NCBI RefSeq assembly: GCF_002382885.1
Contig: NZ_NWVL01000064.1
Location: 1 to 48,047, forward strand
Source: Streptomyces sp. WZ.A104
Lineage (GTDB): Bacteria; Actinomycetota; Actinomycetes; Streptomycetales; Streptomycetaceae
Length of the DNA: 48,047 bases
Direction: 5' to 3'
Shown here: positions 24,600-31,094 of the stretch, in pieces
Layout of the letters: every line of letters starts with the position of its first letter
Numbering within the stretch: the stretch's first letter is position 1
Program-made: the position numbers and the translations under genes
The notes under the pieces: model-generated
Told to the model about the DNA's origin: nothing
Seen by the model: the letters and a program-made list of their open reading frames with translations, nothing else
The model's database searches: none

Positions 24600-26233
24600 G
24601 CGGCCCCCTGGTCGTCCTCGTCGGCCCGATGGGCGTCGGCAAGTCCAGCGTCGGTGAACTGCTCGCCGCCCGGCTCGGCACCACCTACCGGGACACCGAC
24701 GCGGACGTCGTCGCCGAGGCGGGCAAACCGATCGCGGAGATCTTCTACGACGAGGGCGAGGAGCACTTCCGCGCCCTGGAGCGCCGGGCCGTCGCCGCGG
24801 CCGTCGCCGAACACTCGGGCGTCCTCTCCCTCGGCGGCGGGGCCGTCCTGGAGGGGACGACCAGGGAGCTGCTGGCGGACCGCCCGGTCGTCTACCTCTC
24901 CATGAACGTGGAGGAGGCCGTCCGCCGCGTCGGGCTGGGCGCGGCCCGCCCGCTCCTCGCGGTCAACCCGCGCAAGCAGTGGCGCGAGCTGATGGACGCC
25001 CGCCGCCACCTGTACGAAGAGGTCGCCCGTACGGTCGTCCCCACCGACGGCCGCACCCCCGAAGAGGTCGCCCAGGCGATCATCGACGCACTGGAACTGC
25101 CGGAGGGCCCAGCGGCCCCCGGCGTGGAGAACACCGGCATGACGCAGCAGGGCACCACCCGTATCCAGGTCGCCGGCACGGCGGGTTCCGACCCGTACGA
25201 GGTCCTCGTCGGCCACCAGCTCCTCGGCGAGCTGCCCCAGCTCATCGGCGACCGCGCCAAGCGGGTCGCCGTGCTGCACCCCGAGGCGCTCGCCGAGACC
25301 GGTGAGGCGGTTCGCCAGGACCTCGCCGACCAGGGCTACGAGGCGATCGCCATCCAGCTGCCGAACGCCGAGGAGGCCAAGACCGTCGAGGTCGCCGCCT
25401 ACTGCTGGAAGGCGCTCGGCCAGACCGGCTTCACCCGCACGGACGTCATCGTCGGTGTCGGCGGCGGCGCGACCACGGACGTGGCCGGTTTCGTCGCGGC
25501 CAGCTGGCTGCGCGGGGTGCGGTGGATCGCGGTGCCCACCACCGTCCTCGGCATGGTCGACGCGGCCGTCGGCGGCAAGACCGGCATCAACACCGCCGAG
25601 GGCAAGAACCTCGTCGGCGCCTTCCACCCTCCGGCAGGCGTGCTCTGCGACCTCGCCGCGCTCGACTCGCTGCCGGTCCACGACTACGTCTCCGGCATGG
25701 CCGAGATCATCAAGGCCGGTTTCATCGCCGACCCCGTCATCCTCGACCTGATCGAGGCCGACCCCGAGGGTGCTCGTACGCCCGCCGGACCGCACACCGC
25801 CGAGCTGATCGAGCGGTCCATCCGGGTCAAGGCCGAGGTCGTCTCCAGCGACCTCAAGGAGTCCGGACTCCGCGAGATCCTCAACTACGGTCACACCCTG
25901 GGCCACGCCATCGAGAAGAACGAGCGCTACAAGTGGCGCCACGGCGCGGCCGTCTCCATCGGCATGGTCTTCGCCGCCGAGCTGGGCCGGCTCGCCGGAC
26001 GCCTGGACGACGCCACCGCCGACCGGCACCGGACCGTCCTGGAGTCGGTGGGCCTGCCGCTGGCCTACCGCGGCGACCAGTGGCCCAAGCTGCTGGAGAA
26101 CATGAAGGTCGACAAGAAGTCCCGTGGCGACCTGCTGCGTTTCATCGTCCTGGACGGCATCGGCAAGCCCACGGTCCTGGAGGGCCCCGACCCGGCCGTC
26201 CTGCTCGCCGCCTACGGGGAGGTCTCCGCGTGA
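24596..26233 (+). CDS. aroK/aroB: Continuous AroK-AroB frame: shikimate kinase fused to 3-dehydroquinate synthase
   Basis: A single 545-codon open frame spans two enzymes that are normally separate in Streptomyces. Residues 1 to about 171 are shikimate kinase: Walker A GPMGVGKSS, shikimate-binding DTDADVVAEAGKPIAEIF, LSLGGGAVL, and the lid RPLLAVNPRKQWRELMDARRHLY. A linker (PEGPAAPGVENTG) leads without a stop to 3-dehydroquinate synthase: VGGGATTDVAGFVAASWLRGV, VPTTVLGMVDAAVGGKTGIN, EGKNLVGAFHPP, and metal-ligand HTLGHAIE. An in-frame ATG at codon 182 has its own Shine-Dalgarno sequence, so free AroB could also be made. The frame overlaps aroC and aroQ by 4 nt each. Loss of the aroK stop codon is the simplest origin. 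A fused AroKB is known in Thermotoga. Confidence 0.9.
   Translation: MSGPLVVLVGPMGVGKSSVGELLAARLGTTYRDTDADVVAEAGKPIAEIFYDEGEEHFRALERRAVAAAVAEHSGVLSLGGGAVLEGTTRELLADRPVVYLSMNVEEAVRRVGLGAARPLLAVNPRKQWRELMDARRHLYEEVARTVVPTDGRTPEEVAQAIIDALELPEGPAAPGVENTGMTQQGTTRIQVAGTAGSDPYEVLVGHQLLGELPQLIGDRAKRVAVLHPEALAETGEAVRQDLADQGYEAIAIQLPNAEEAKTVEVAAYCWKALGQTGFTRTDVIVGVGGGATTDVAGFVAASWLRGVRWIAVPTTVLGMVDAAVGGKTGINTAEGKNLVGAFHPPAGVLCDLAALDSLPVHDYVSGMAEIIKAGFIADPVILDLIEADPEGARTPAGPHTAELIERSIRVKAEVVSSDLKESGLREILNYGHTLGHAIEKNERYKWRHGAAVSIGMVFAAELGRLAGRLDDATADRHRTVLESVGLPLAYRGDQWPKLLENMKVDKKSRGDLLRFIVLDGIGKPTVLEGPDPAVLLAAYGEVSA
25139..26233 (+). CDS. aroB: 3-Dehydroquinate synthase, alternative internal start within the fused frame
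   Basis: If aroB is initiated independently, it starts at ATG 25139 with TGGAGA at 25125-25130 eight bases upstream, giving a 364-residue protein of normal AroB length (TQQGTTRIQVAGTAGSDPYEVLVG at the N-terminus). It converts DAHP to 3-dehydroquinate using NAD and a divalent metal; the ligand region HTLGHAIEKNERYKWRHGAA is intact. This entry is an alternative translation product of the longer frame, not an additional gene. Which form dominates cannot be told from sequence. Confidence 0.6.
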   Translation: MTQQGTTRIQVAGTAGSDPYEVLVGHQLLGELPQLIGDRAKRVAVLHPEALAETGEAVRQDLADQGYEAIAIQLPNAEEAKTVEVAAYCWKALGQTGFTRTDVIVGVGGGATTDVAGFVAASWLRGVRWIAVPTTVLGMVDAAVGGKTGINTAEGKNLVGAFHPPAGVLCDLAALDSLPVHDYVSGMAEIIKAGFIADPVILDLIEADPEGARTPAGPHTAELIERSIRVKAEVVSSDLKESGLREILNYGHTLGHAIEKNERYKWRHGAAVSIGMVFAAELGRLAGRLDDATADRHRTVLESVGLPLAYRGDQWPKLLENMKVDKKSRGDLLRFIVLDGIGKPTVLEGPDPAVLLAAYGEVSA

Positions 26234-26670
26234 CCCGCACGGTCTTCGTCCTGAACGGCCCCAACCTCGGCCGACTCGGTTCCCGCGAGCCCGACGTCTA
26301 CGGAGCCACCTCCTACGCCGGACTCGTCGAGGTCTGCACCACCCTCGGCAAGGAGCTCGGCTTCGACGTCGAGGTGCGGGAGACCAACGACGAGGGCGAG
26401 CTGATCCGCTGGCTCCACGAGGCGGCGGACGGTTCGATTCCGGTCGTTCTCAACCCGGGTGCCTTCACGCACTACTCGTACGGGATGCGGGACGCGGCCG
26501 CCCAGCGCACCGCTCCGCTGATCGAGGTGCACATCTCCAACCCGTACACCCGGGAGGAGTTCCGGCACACCTCGGTGATCGCCTCGGTGGCCAGCGGCAC
26601 GGTCGCCGGGTTCGGCATCGGCTCCTACCGGCTCGCGCTGCGGGCTCTGGCCGACGAACTGCCGGGCTGA
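26230..26670 (+). CDS. aroQ: 3-Dehydroquinate dehydratase, type II
   Basis: Dehydrates 3-dehydroquinate to 3-dehydroshikimate. The 146-residue protein has NGPNLGRLGSREPDVYGATSY at the N-terminus, with the flexible-loop Arg and the catalytic Tyr, then NPGAFTHYSYGMRDA and EVHISNPYTREEFRHTSVI, which carries the catalytic His region. This is the dodecameric type II fold, unrelated to type I AroD. The GTG start overlaps the AroB stop by 4 nt. It closes the aro operon, which supplies five pathway activities from adjacent coupled genes; AroA and DAHP synthase are not in the window. Confidence 0.97.
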   Translation: MTRTVFVLNGPNLGRLGSREPDVYGATSYAGLVEVCTTLGKELGFDVEVRETNDEGELIRWLHEAADGSIPVVLNPGAFTHYSYGMRDAAAQRTAPLIEVHISNPYTREEFRHTSVIASVASGTVAGFGIGSYRLALRALADELPG

Positions 26671-26707
26671 CACCCGCGCGACCCGTCCGGATCTCCCTCC
26701 GGGCGGC

Positions 26708-26754
26708 GGGCACTTCGTGCCCTCCCGGGCCGTTCACCCCAGGGCGGCCCGGGA
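26708..26754 (+). terminator. Tandem hairpins ending the aro operon
   Basis: The first hairpin is GGGCAC/GTGCCC around TTC (26708-26722). The second has a 10-bp stem TCCCGGGCCG/CGGCCCGGGA with a 12-nt loop (26723-26754). They follow the aroQ stop by about 40 nt, without a T tract. Confidence 0.7.
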
Positions 26755-26811
26755 AGGTACGGTAGCCGTCCCATCAGCGCCAGTTGCAGTGACGAGACGG
26801 AGTGGCACCGG

Positions 26812-27771
26812 ATGCAGCACGCAGTGGGGGCCCCGCTGCCGCCGCCCCACGGCCCCGGGAACGGGTCTGTCGGCCGGCCGCACCAGGCCCAGCACCCCGG
26901 TCACCCCGGCCCGCCCCCGATACCCCGGTTTCCGGCCCCGGGCCAGGCCCCCCGGCCCTCGGCTCACGGCCAGGCTCCGCAGCCTCCGGCCCCGGGCCAG
27001 GCCTCCCAGCCTCCGGCCCCGGGCCAGGCCCCCCAGCCCTCGGCCCATGGCCAGGGGCCGCAGCCTCCAGCCCCCGGACAGGCCCCCCAGCACGGCTGGA
27101 GCGGCACCGGACCCACGCCGCCGCCCTCCGGCGGCCAGGCGACCGGGTACGTCCAGCTGCCCCCCGGCGGCCCCGTCGGGCTGCCCGCGCCCCCCGCCGA
27201 GCCCGGCACCGGCAGCGCGACCCTCGCCGTGCTTCTGATCGGCCCCGCGGGCGCGGGCAAGACCACCGTCGCCAGGCTCTGGGCGGCCCGCCGCCGGGTG
27301 CCCACCGCCCATGTCTCCCTCGACGACGTCCGCGAGTGGGTCTGCTCCGGCTTCGCCGACCCGCAGGCAGGCTGGAACGACCACTCAGAAGCCCAGTACC
27401 GCCTGGCCCGCCGCACCTGCGGCTTCGCCGCACGCAACTTCCTCGCCAACGGCATCTCCTGCATCCTCGACGACGCGGTCTTCCCCGACCGCCCGGTCGT
27501 CGGCCTCGGCGGCTGGAAGCGGCATGTGGGCCCCGGCCTGCTGCCCGTCGTGCTGCTGCCCGGCCTGGAGATCGTCTTGGAGCGCAACGCGGCGCGCAGC
27601 GGCAACCGCCGCCTCTCCGACGAGGAGGTCGCCCGCATCCACGGCCGGATGGCGGGCTGGTACGGCTCCGGCCTTCCGATCATCGACAACTCCACTTACG
27701 ACGTCGAGACCACGGCCCGCGTCCTGGACGACGTCCTCGCCCGCTCCATCGCGAGCCCGCCCACCTGGTAG
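26812..27771 (+). CDS. P-loop ATPase/kinase-like protein with Pro/Gln-rich repeat N-terminus
   Basis: A 319-residue protein of unknown function. The first about 135 residues are low-complexity Pro/Gln/Gly, including about six copies of a nine-residue unit like PPAPGQAPQ. A nucleotide-binding domain follows: Walker A LIGPAGAGKTTVARLWAARR near residue 142, VSLDDVREWVCSGFADP, a Walker B-like SCILDDAVFPD, VVLLPGLEIVLERNAARSGNRRLSDEEVARIHGRM and the terminal PIIDNSTYDVETTARVLDDVL. The layout resembles small AAA/zeta-toxin- or polynucleotide-kinase-like P-loop kinases. It stands alone after the aro terminator; TACGGT at 26759-26764 is a possible -10 element. I assign no substrate. Confidence 0.88.
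   Translation: MQHAVGAPLPPPHGPGNGSVGRPHQAQHPGHPGPPPIPRFPAPGQAPRPSAHGQAPQPPAPGQASQPPAPGQAPQPSAHGQGPQPPAPGQAPQHGWSGTGPTPPPSGGQATGYVQLPPGGPVGLPAPPAEPGTGSATLAVLLIGPAGAGKTTVARLWAARRRVPTAHVSLDDVREWVCSGFADPQAGWNDHSEAQYRLARRTCGFAARNFLANGISCILDDAVFPDRPVVGLGGWKRHVGPGLLPVVLLPGLEIVLERNAARSGNRRLSDEEVARIHGRMAGWYGSGLPIIDNSTYDVETTARVLDDVLARSIASPPTW
26929..27090 (+). repeat. Six tandem 27-bp units in the P-loop gene
   Basis: Six in-frame 27-bp units run from 26929 to 27090. Units 3 and 4 (26983-27009 and 27010-27036) differ by only one base; the others are more diverged. Each encodes a nine-residue Pro/Gln unit. The recent duplicate pair suggests that copy number is variable. Confidence 0.85.
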
Positions 27772-27817
27772 CCGCCTGCCCGACAGCCGCTTGTCCGACA
27801 GGCATGCCCGCACGGCC

Positions 27818-27839
27818 GCTGGCCCCACGCGGGGCCAGC
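27818..27839 (+). terminator. Hairpin after the P-loop gene
   Basis: A perfect 9-bp stem GCTGGCCCC/GGGGCCAGC with a 4-nt loop, 46 bp after the stop. It has no T tract. The rest of the 212-bp gap to the next gene shows only a TACGCT hexamer at 27972-27977 close to the next start. Confidence 0.65.
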
Positions 27840-27983
27840 TGACAGGCCTGTATGCCGGCCCGTCCCGCGCCGTCCCGCGCCGCCCCTGCCGTCGGTGCTG
27901 TCCGTCCGTGCTCCCCGGCCTTCCGGCCCCCGGTCGGATGCGCTGACCGGGCGGTGCGGCGCCCCCGCTCGTACGCTCGGAGC

Positions 27984-29090
27984 ATGTCAGAGGTGCACGC
28001 CGTCCGACGCGGGCTGCTCCGCGACCGGTGCGCCGCCGCGGGCTCCGCGGCCGCCCTGGTCTCCCGCCCCGCCAACGTCCGCTATCTCGCGGGCGGAGCG
28101 CCTCCCGGCGCCGTGCTGCTGCTCGGCCCCGGCGAGGACGTCCTGCTCTGCCCCCGCGCCCCGACGGGGGAGCCCGGTCACGGGCGGCCCGACGAGGCGC
28201 TCCGCATCGAGCTCCTGCCCGCCCCGGACGGGGACCCGGTGGTGGCCGCCGCGGCCCTCGCCGCCTCGTCGGGCGCCGCTTCGCTCGCCGTCGAGGAACA
28301 CGATCTGACCGTGGCCCGCCACCGCGCTATGGGACAGGCCGCCCCCCGCCTCCAACTCGCCGATCTGGGCTTCACCGTGGAGCAGCAGCGGGTCGTCAAG
28401 GACGAGGAGGAGATCGGCTGCCTCCGGATCGCCGCCGAGATCACCGACCAGGCCCTGGGTGAGCTCCTGGAATCGATCCTGGTCGGCCGCACCGAGCGGC
28501 ACCTCGCGCTCGAACTGGAACGCCGCCTCGTCGACCACGGGGCGGACGGCCCCGCCTTCGCCACCTCCGTAGCCACCGGCCCCAACTCCGGCCAGGGCAG
28601 GCACCGCCCGTCCGACCGCAGGGTGGAGGAGGGAGATTTCCTCTCCGTCAGCCTGGGTGCGAGCTACCACGGCTACCGGTGCGAGATCGGCCGCACCTTC
28701 GTCATCGGCACCGCCCCGGCCGAGTGGCAGATCGAGCTCTACGACCTTGTTTTCGCCGCTCAGCGGGCCGGGCGGGAGGCGCTGGCACCGGGGGCCGCCT
28801 ACCGGGACGTGGACCACGCGGCCCGCCATCTGCTGGACTCCGCCGGGCATGGGGAGGGCCTCGTACCCCGGACCGGGCACGGTGTGGGGCTCGAAATCGA
28901 GGAGGACCCGCAACTGGCACCGACAGCCATGGGTAAACTGGACGCTTGTGTGCCGGTCACCGTCGAACCGGGGGTCCACCTCCCGGGCCGGGGCGGTGTC
29001 CGGATCGATGACACGCTCGTCGTGCGCCCCGAGGCGGACGGCGGACCCGAGCTACTCACCATGACGACCAAGGAGCTGCTCGCGCTCTAG
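27984..29090 (+). CDS. M24-family (Xaa-Pro peptidase-like) protein with altered metal ligands
   Basis: A 368-residue protein with an N-terminal creatinase-like domain (SRPANVRYLAGGAPPGAVLLLG) and a C-terminal pita-bread M24 fold. In active M24B peptidases the ligands are Asp, Asp, His, Glu, Glu. Here the first-pair segment reads SVSLGASYHGYRCEIGRTF, so the first Asp is Ser and the second is Glu. His is kept in PRTGHGVGLEIEE and Glu in VPVTVEPGVHLPG, while the last reads GVRIDDTLVV with Asp in place of Glu. Catalysis may be lost or changed. ATG 27984 is followed directly by the normal N-terminus (SEVHAVRRGLLRDRC); the nearest GGAG is too close, so the message may be leaderless. It is 50 bp upstream of efp, a conserved pairing. 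Confidence 0.9.
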   Translation: MSEVHAVRRGLLRDRCAAAGSAAALVSRPANVRYLAGGAPPGAVLLLGPGEDVLLCPRAPTGEPGHGRPDEALRIELLPAPDGDPVVAAAALAASSGAASLAVEEHDLTVARHRAMGQAAPRLQLADLGFTVEQQRVVKDEEEIGCLRIAAEITDQALGELLESILVGRTERHLALELERRLVDHGADGPAFATSVATGPNSGQGRHRPSDRRVEEGDFLSVSLGASYHGYRCEIGRTFVIGTAPAEWQIELYDLVFAAQRAGREALAPGAAYRDVDHAARHLLDSAGHGEGLVPRTGHGVGLEIEEDPQLAPTAMGKLDACVPVTVEPGVHLPGRGGVRIDDTLVVRPEADGGPELLTMTTKELLAL

Positions 29091-29140
29091 CGCGGATCCT
29101 CGGTCGTTCCACCAGCTTCAGCCCAGGAGATTCCGCAACC

Positions 29141-29707
29141 GTGGCTTCCACGAACGACCTCAAGAACGGCATGGTGCTCAAGCTCGACGGAGGCCAGCTC
29201 TGGTCCGTCGTCGAGTTCCAGCACGTCAAGCCCGGCAAGGGCCCTGCCTTCGTGCGCACCAAGCTCAAGAACGTGCTCTCCGGCAAGGTCGTCGACAAGA
29301 CGTTCAACGCCGGCGTGAAGGTCGAGACGGCCACCATTGACCGCCGCGACATGCAGTTCTCGTACATGGACGGCGAGTACTTCGTCTTCATGGACATGGA
29401 CACCTACGACCAGCTCATGGTCGACCGCAAGGCCGTCGGCAACGCCGCCAACTTCCTGATCGAGGGCTTCACCGCCTCCGTCGCCCAGTACGAGGGCGAG
29501 GTGCTCTACGTCGAGCTGCCCGCCGCCGTCGAGCTCACCGTCAAGCACACCGACCCGGGCGTCCAGGGCGACCGCTCCACCGGCGGCACCAAGCCCGCCA
29601 CCCTGGAGACGGACTACGAGATCGGCGTGCCGCTCTTCATCACCACCGGCGAGAAGATCAAGGTCGACACCCGTACGGGCGACTACCTCGGCCGGGTGAA
29701 CAGCTAA
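29141..29707 (+). CDS. efp: Elongation factor P
   Basis: Relieves ribosome stalling at polyproline stretches. It has 188 residues and three beta-barrel domains: KOW-like N-terminal domain (STNDLKNGMVLKLDGGQLWSVVEFQHVKPGKGPAFVRTKLKN), central OB domain (YMDGEYFVFMDMDTYDQLMV) and C-terminal OB domain (TDPGVQGDRSTGGTKPATLETDYEIGVPLFITTGEKIKVDTRTGDYLGRV). The domain I loop is PGKGPAF, with Lys at the tip position that is modified in other species. The GTG start has AGGAGA ten bases upstream. nusB follows after two bases. Proline-rich proteins nearby (MltG, the P-loop protein) are the sort of client that EF-P serves. Confidence 0.98.
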   Translation: MASTNDLKNGMVLKLDGGQLWSVVEFQHVKPGKGPAFVRTKLKNVLSGKVVDKTFNAGVKVETATIDRRDMQFSYMDGEYFVFMDMDTYDQLMVDRKAVGNAANFLIEGFTASVAQYEGEVLYVELPAAVELTVKHTDPGVQGDRSTGGTKPATLETDYEIGVPLFITTGEKIKVDTRTGDYLGRVNS

Positions 29708-29709
29708 CC

Positions 29710-30141
29710 GTGGCTGCCCGGAACAAGGCCCGCAAGCGCGCCTTCCAGATCCTCTTCGAGGCCGACCAGCGCGGTGAGTCCGTGCAGAGCGTCCTCGCGG
29801 ACTGGGTTCGGCACTCGCGGACCGACGACCGTCAGCCGCCGGTCGGCGAATTCACGATGGAGCTCGTCGAGGGGTACGCGCAGTACGCGGACCGCATCGA
29901 CGACCTCATCGTCACCTACGCCGTGGACTGGGAGATCGACCGCATGCCGGTCGTCGACCGGAACATCCTGCGGCTCGGTGCATACGAGCTGATCTGGCTG
30001 GACGAGACCCCGGACGCCGTGGTGATCGACGAGGCCGTCCAGCTCGCCAAGGAGTTCTCCACCGATGACTCCCCGTCCTTCGTGAACGGCCTGCTGGCCC
30101 GTTTCAAGGATCTCAAGCCGAACCTCCGCCGGGAGCAGTAG
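29710..30141 (+). CDS. nusB: Transcription antitermination factor NusB
   Basis: An RNA-binding helical protein that, with NusE, assembles antitermination complexes on rRNA operons. It has 143 residues; signatures are ARNKARKRAFQILFEADQRGE at the N-terminus, IDRMPVVDRNILRLGAYELIW and PDAVVIDEAVQLAKEFSTDDSPSFVNGLLARF. The GTG start is two bases after the efp stop, so the two are cotranscribed. A strong palindromic terminator lies 36 nt downstream. Confidence 0.98.
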   Translation: MAARNKARKRAFQILFEADQRGESVQSVLADWVRHSRTDDRQPPVGEFTMELVEGYAQYADRIDDLIVTYAVDWEIDRMPVVDRNILRLGAYELIWLDETPDAVVIDEAVQLAKEFSTDDSPSFVNGLLARFKDLKPNLRREQ

Positions 30142-30177
30142 CCCCGGCCGCGACGGTTCGGTCGCGCACCTCGCATC

Positions 30178-30209
30178 GAAGGGGCCCACGGTCGACCGTG
30201 GGCCCCTTC
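30178..30209. terminator. Perfect palindromic terminator after nusB
   Basis: A fully self-complementary 32-nt palindrome (left half GAAGGGGCCCACGGTC) flanked by A's upstream. It can terminate in either direction and could also form a cruciform. A smaller hairpin (GCGAC/GTCGC) lies just before it. Confidence 0.9.
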
Positions 30210-30276
30210 GGCGTCCCCGGGCGGGAGGGACGAAAGCGCGACGGAGGCGAGACCGTGACGGAGGAGAGACGAAGAA

Positions 30277-30320
30277 CGCCGGGCCGGCGGGGACCCGTTC
30301 AGGTCCCCGCCGGCCCGGCG
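30277..30320. terminator. Terminator for bldD, facing nusB
   Basis: A perfect 19-bp GC stem (30277-30295 with 30302-30320) with a 6-nt loop, 53 bp past the bldD stop on the leftward transcript. Together with the nusB palindrome it insulates two convergent units. Confidence 0.85.
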
Positions 30321-30372
30321 GTACGTTTCTGCTGGGGGGCTGCTGAGGCCTTCCGGCCCCGCTTCCGCTCGC

Positions 30373-30873
30373 TCAGCCCTCGTCGTGGGAGACCGCGCGC
30401 CGCGCGTCCGCGTCCAGCACGCCCCAGCTGATCAGCTGCTCCGTGAGCACGGACGGCGACTGGTCGTAGATCACGGCCAGCGTGCGCAGGTCGTCCTGGC
30501 GGATCGAGAGCACCTTGCCGTTGTAGTCACCGCGCTGGCTCTGGATCGTGGCCGCGTAGCGCTGGAGCGGACCGGCCTTCTCCGGCGGGACGTGGGCGAG
30601 GCGCTCCAGGTCCAGGACGAGCTTCGGCGGCGGCTCGGCGGCCCCGCCCGGCGTCGTGCCGGGCAGCAGCTCCTGCACCGGGACCCCGTAGAAGTCCGCC
30701 AGCTCGGCGAGGCGCTGCACGGTCACGGCACGGTCGCCGCGCTCGTACGAACCGACCACGACCGCCTTCCAGCGACCCTGGGACTTCTCCTCCACGCCGT
30801 GGAGGGAAAGGCCCTGCTGGGTGCGGATGGCACGGAGTTTGGCCCCGAGCTGTTTTGCGTATTCGCTGGACAT
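30373..30873 (-). CDS. bldD: Developmental master repressor BldD
   Basis: Represses sporulation genes during vegetative growth in Streptomyces when a tetramer of c-di-GMP holds two BldD monomers together. It has 166 residues. The N-terminal helix-turn-helix of the Cro/XRE type is SSEYAKQLGAKLRAIRTQQGLSLHGVEEKSQGRWKAVVVGSYERGDRAVTVQRLAELA, with GVPVQELLPG after it. The C-terminal c-di-GMP motif RGD-X8-RQDD is intact (RGDYNGKVLSIRQDD). The ATG has GGGGAG four bases upstream. A BldD-type operator sits about 50 bp upstream, consistent with known autoregulation. It is transcribed divergently from the pyr operon. Confidence 0.98.
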   Translation of the reverse strand: MSSEYAKQLGAKLRAIRTQQGLSLHGVEEKSQGRWKAVVVGSYERGDRAVTVQRLAELADFYGVPVQELLPGTTPGGAAEPPPKLVLDLERLAHVPPEKAGPLQRYAATIQSQRGDYNGKVLSIRQDDLRTLAVIYDQSPSVLTEQLISWGVLDADARRAVSHDEG

Positions 30874-30921
30874 ATGGCTCCCCGGACGCTGGAACAGTGT
30901 GCGGCTGCGCCGCGTGGCTGG

Positions 30922-30934
30922 TAACTCACTGTGA
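30922..30934. promoter_or_regulatory. BldD operator in the bldD promoter region
   Basis: TAACTCACTGTGA matches the published BldD consensus TNACNCWGNGTNA at eight of nine fixed positions. It lies 49 bp upstream of the bldD start. The central TCAC-T-GTGA is a perfect inverted repeat within CTCACTGTGAG. Confidence 0.8.
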
Positions 30935-31048
30935 GGTTACGCAGCGTTACTTGGATGCGTCAAGCCGAATGATCCGGACCGGCACCTCCCGGGGGCGGTA
31001 CCAGGGCGCCGTGCAAGCCCTGGTAACGTGGATGACGCAATTTCGACG

Positions 31049-31084
31049 TCCTTTAAGGTCCGTCCCGTGAGGCGGAGAAGGAGG
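31049..31084 (+). promoter_or_regulatory. PyrR-binding RNA loop next to the pyrR ribosome-binding site
   Basis: The leader RNA has a UCCNGNGAGG match (TCCCGTGAGG, 31063-31072), the core of the PyrR-binding consensus ARUCCNGNGAGGYU. Flanking bases C31061-G31074 and G31062-C73 pair, replacing the consensus A-U by C-G. The outer stem is TCCG (31059-31062) with CGGA (31073-31076). The Shine-Dalgarno sequence AAGGAGG (31078-31084) follows directly, and TCCTT at 31049-31053 can pair with its AAGGA. This arrangement fits translational repression by PyrR-UMP, as described in mycobacteria, and not the Bacillus attenuator. Confidence 0.75.
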
Positions 31085-31094
31085 TCCGTTTCTT

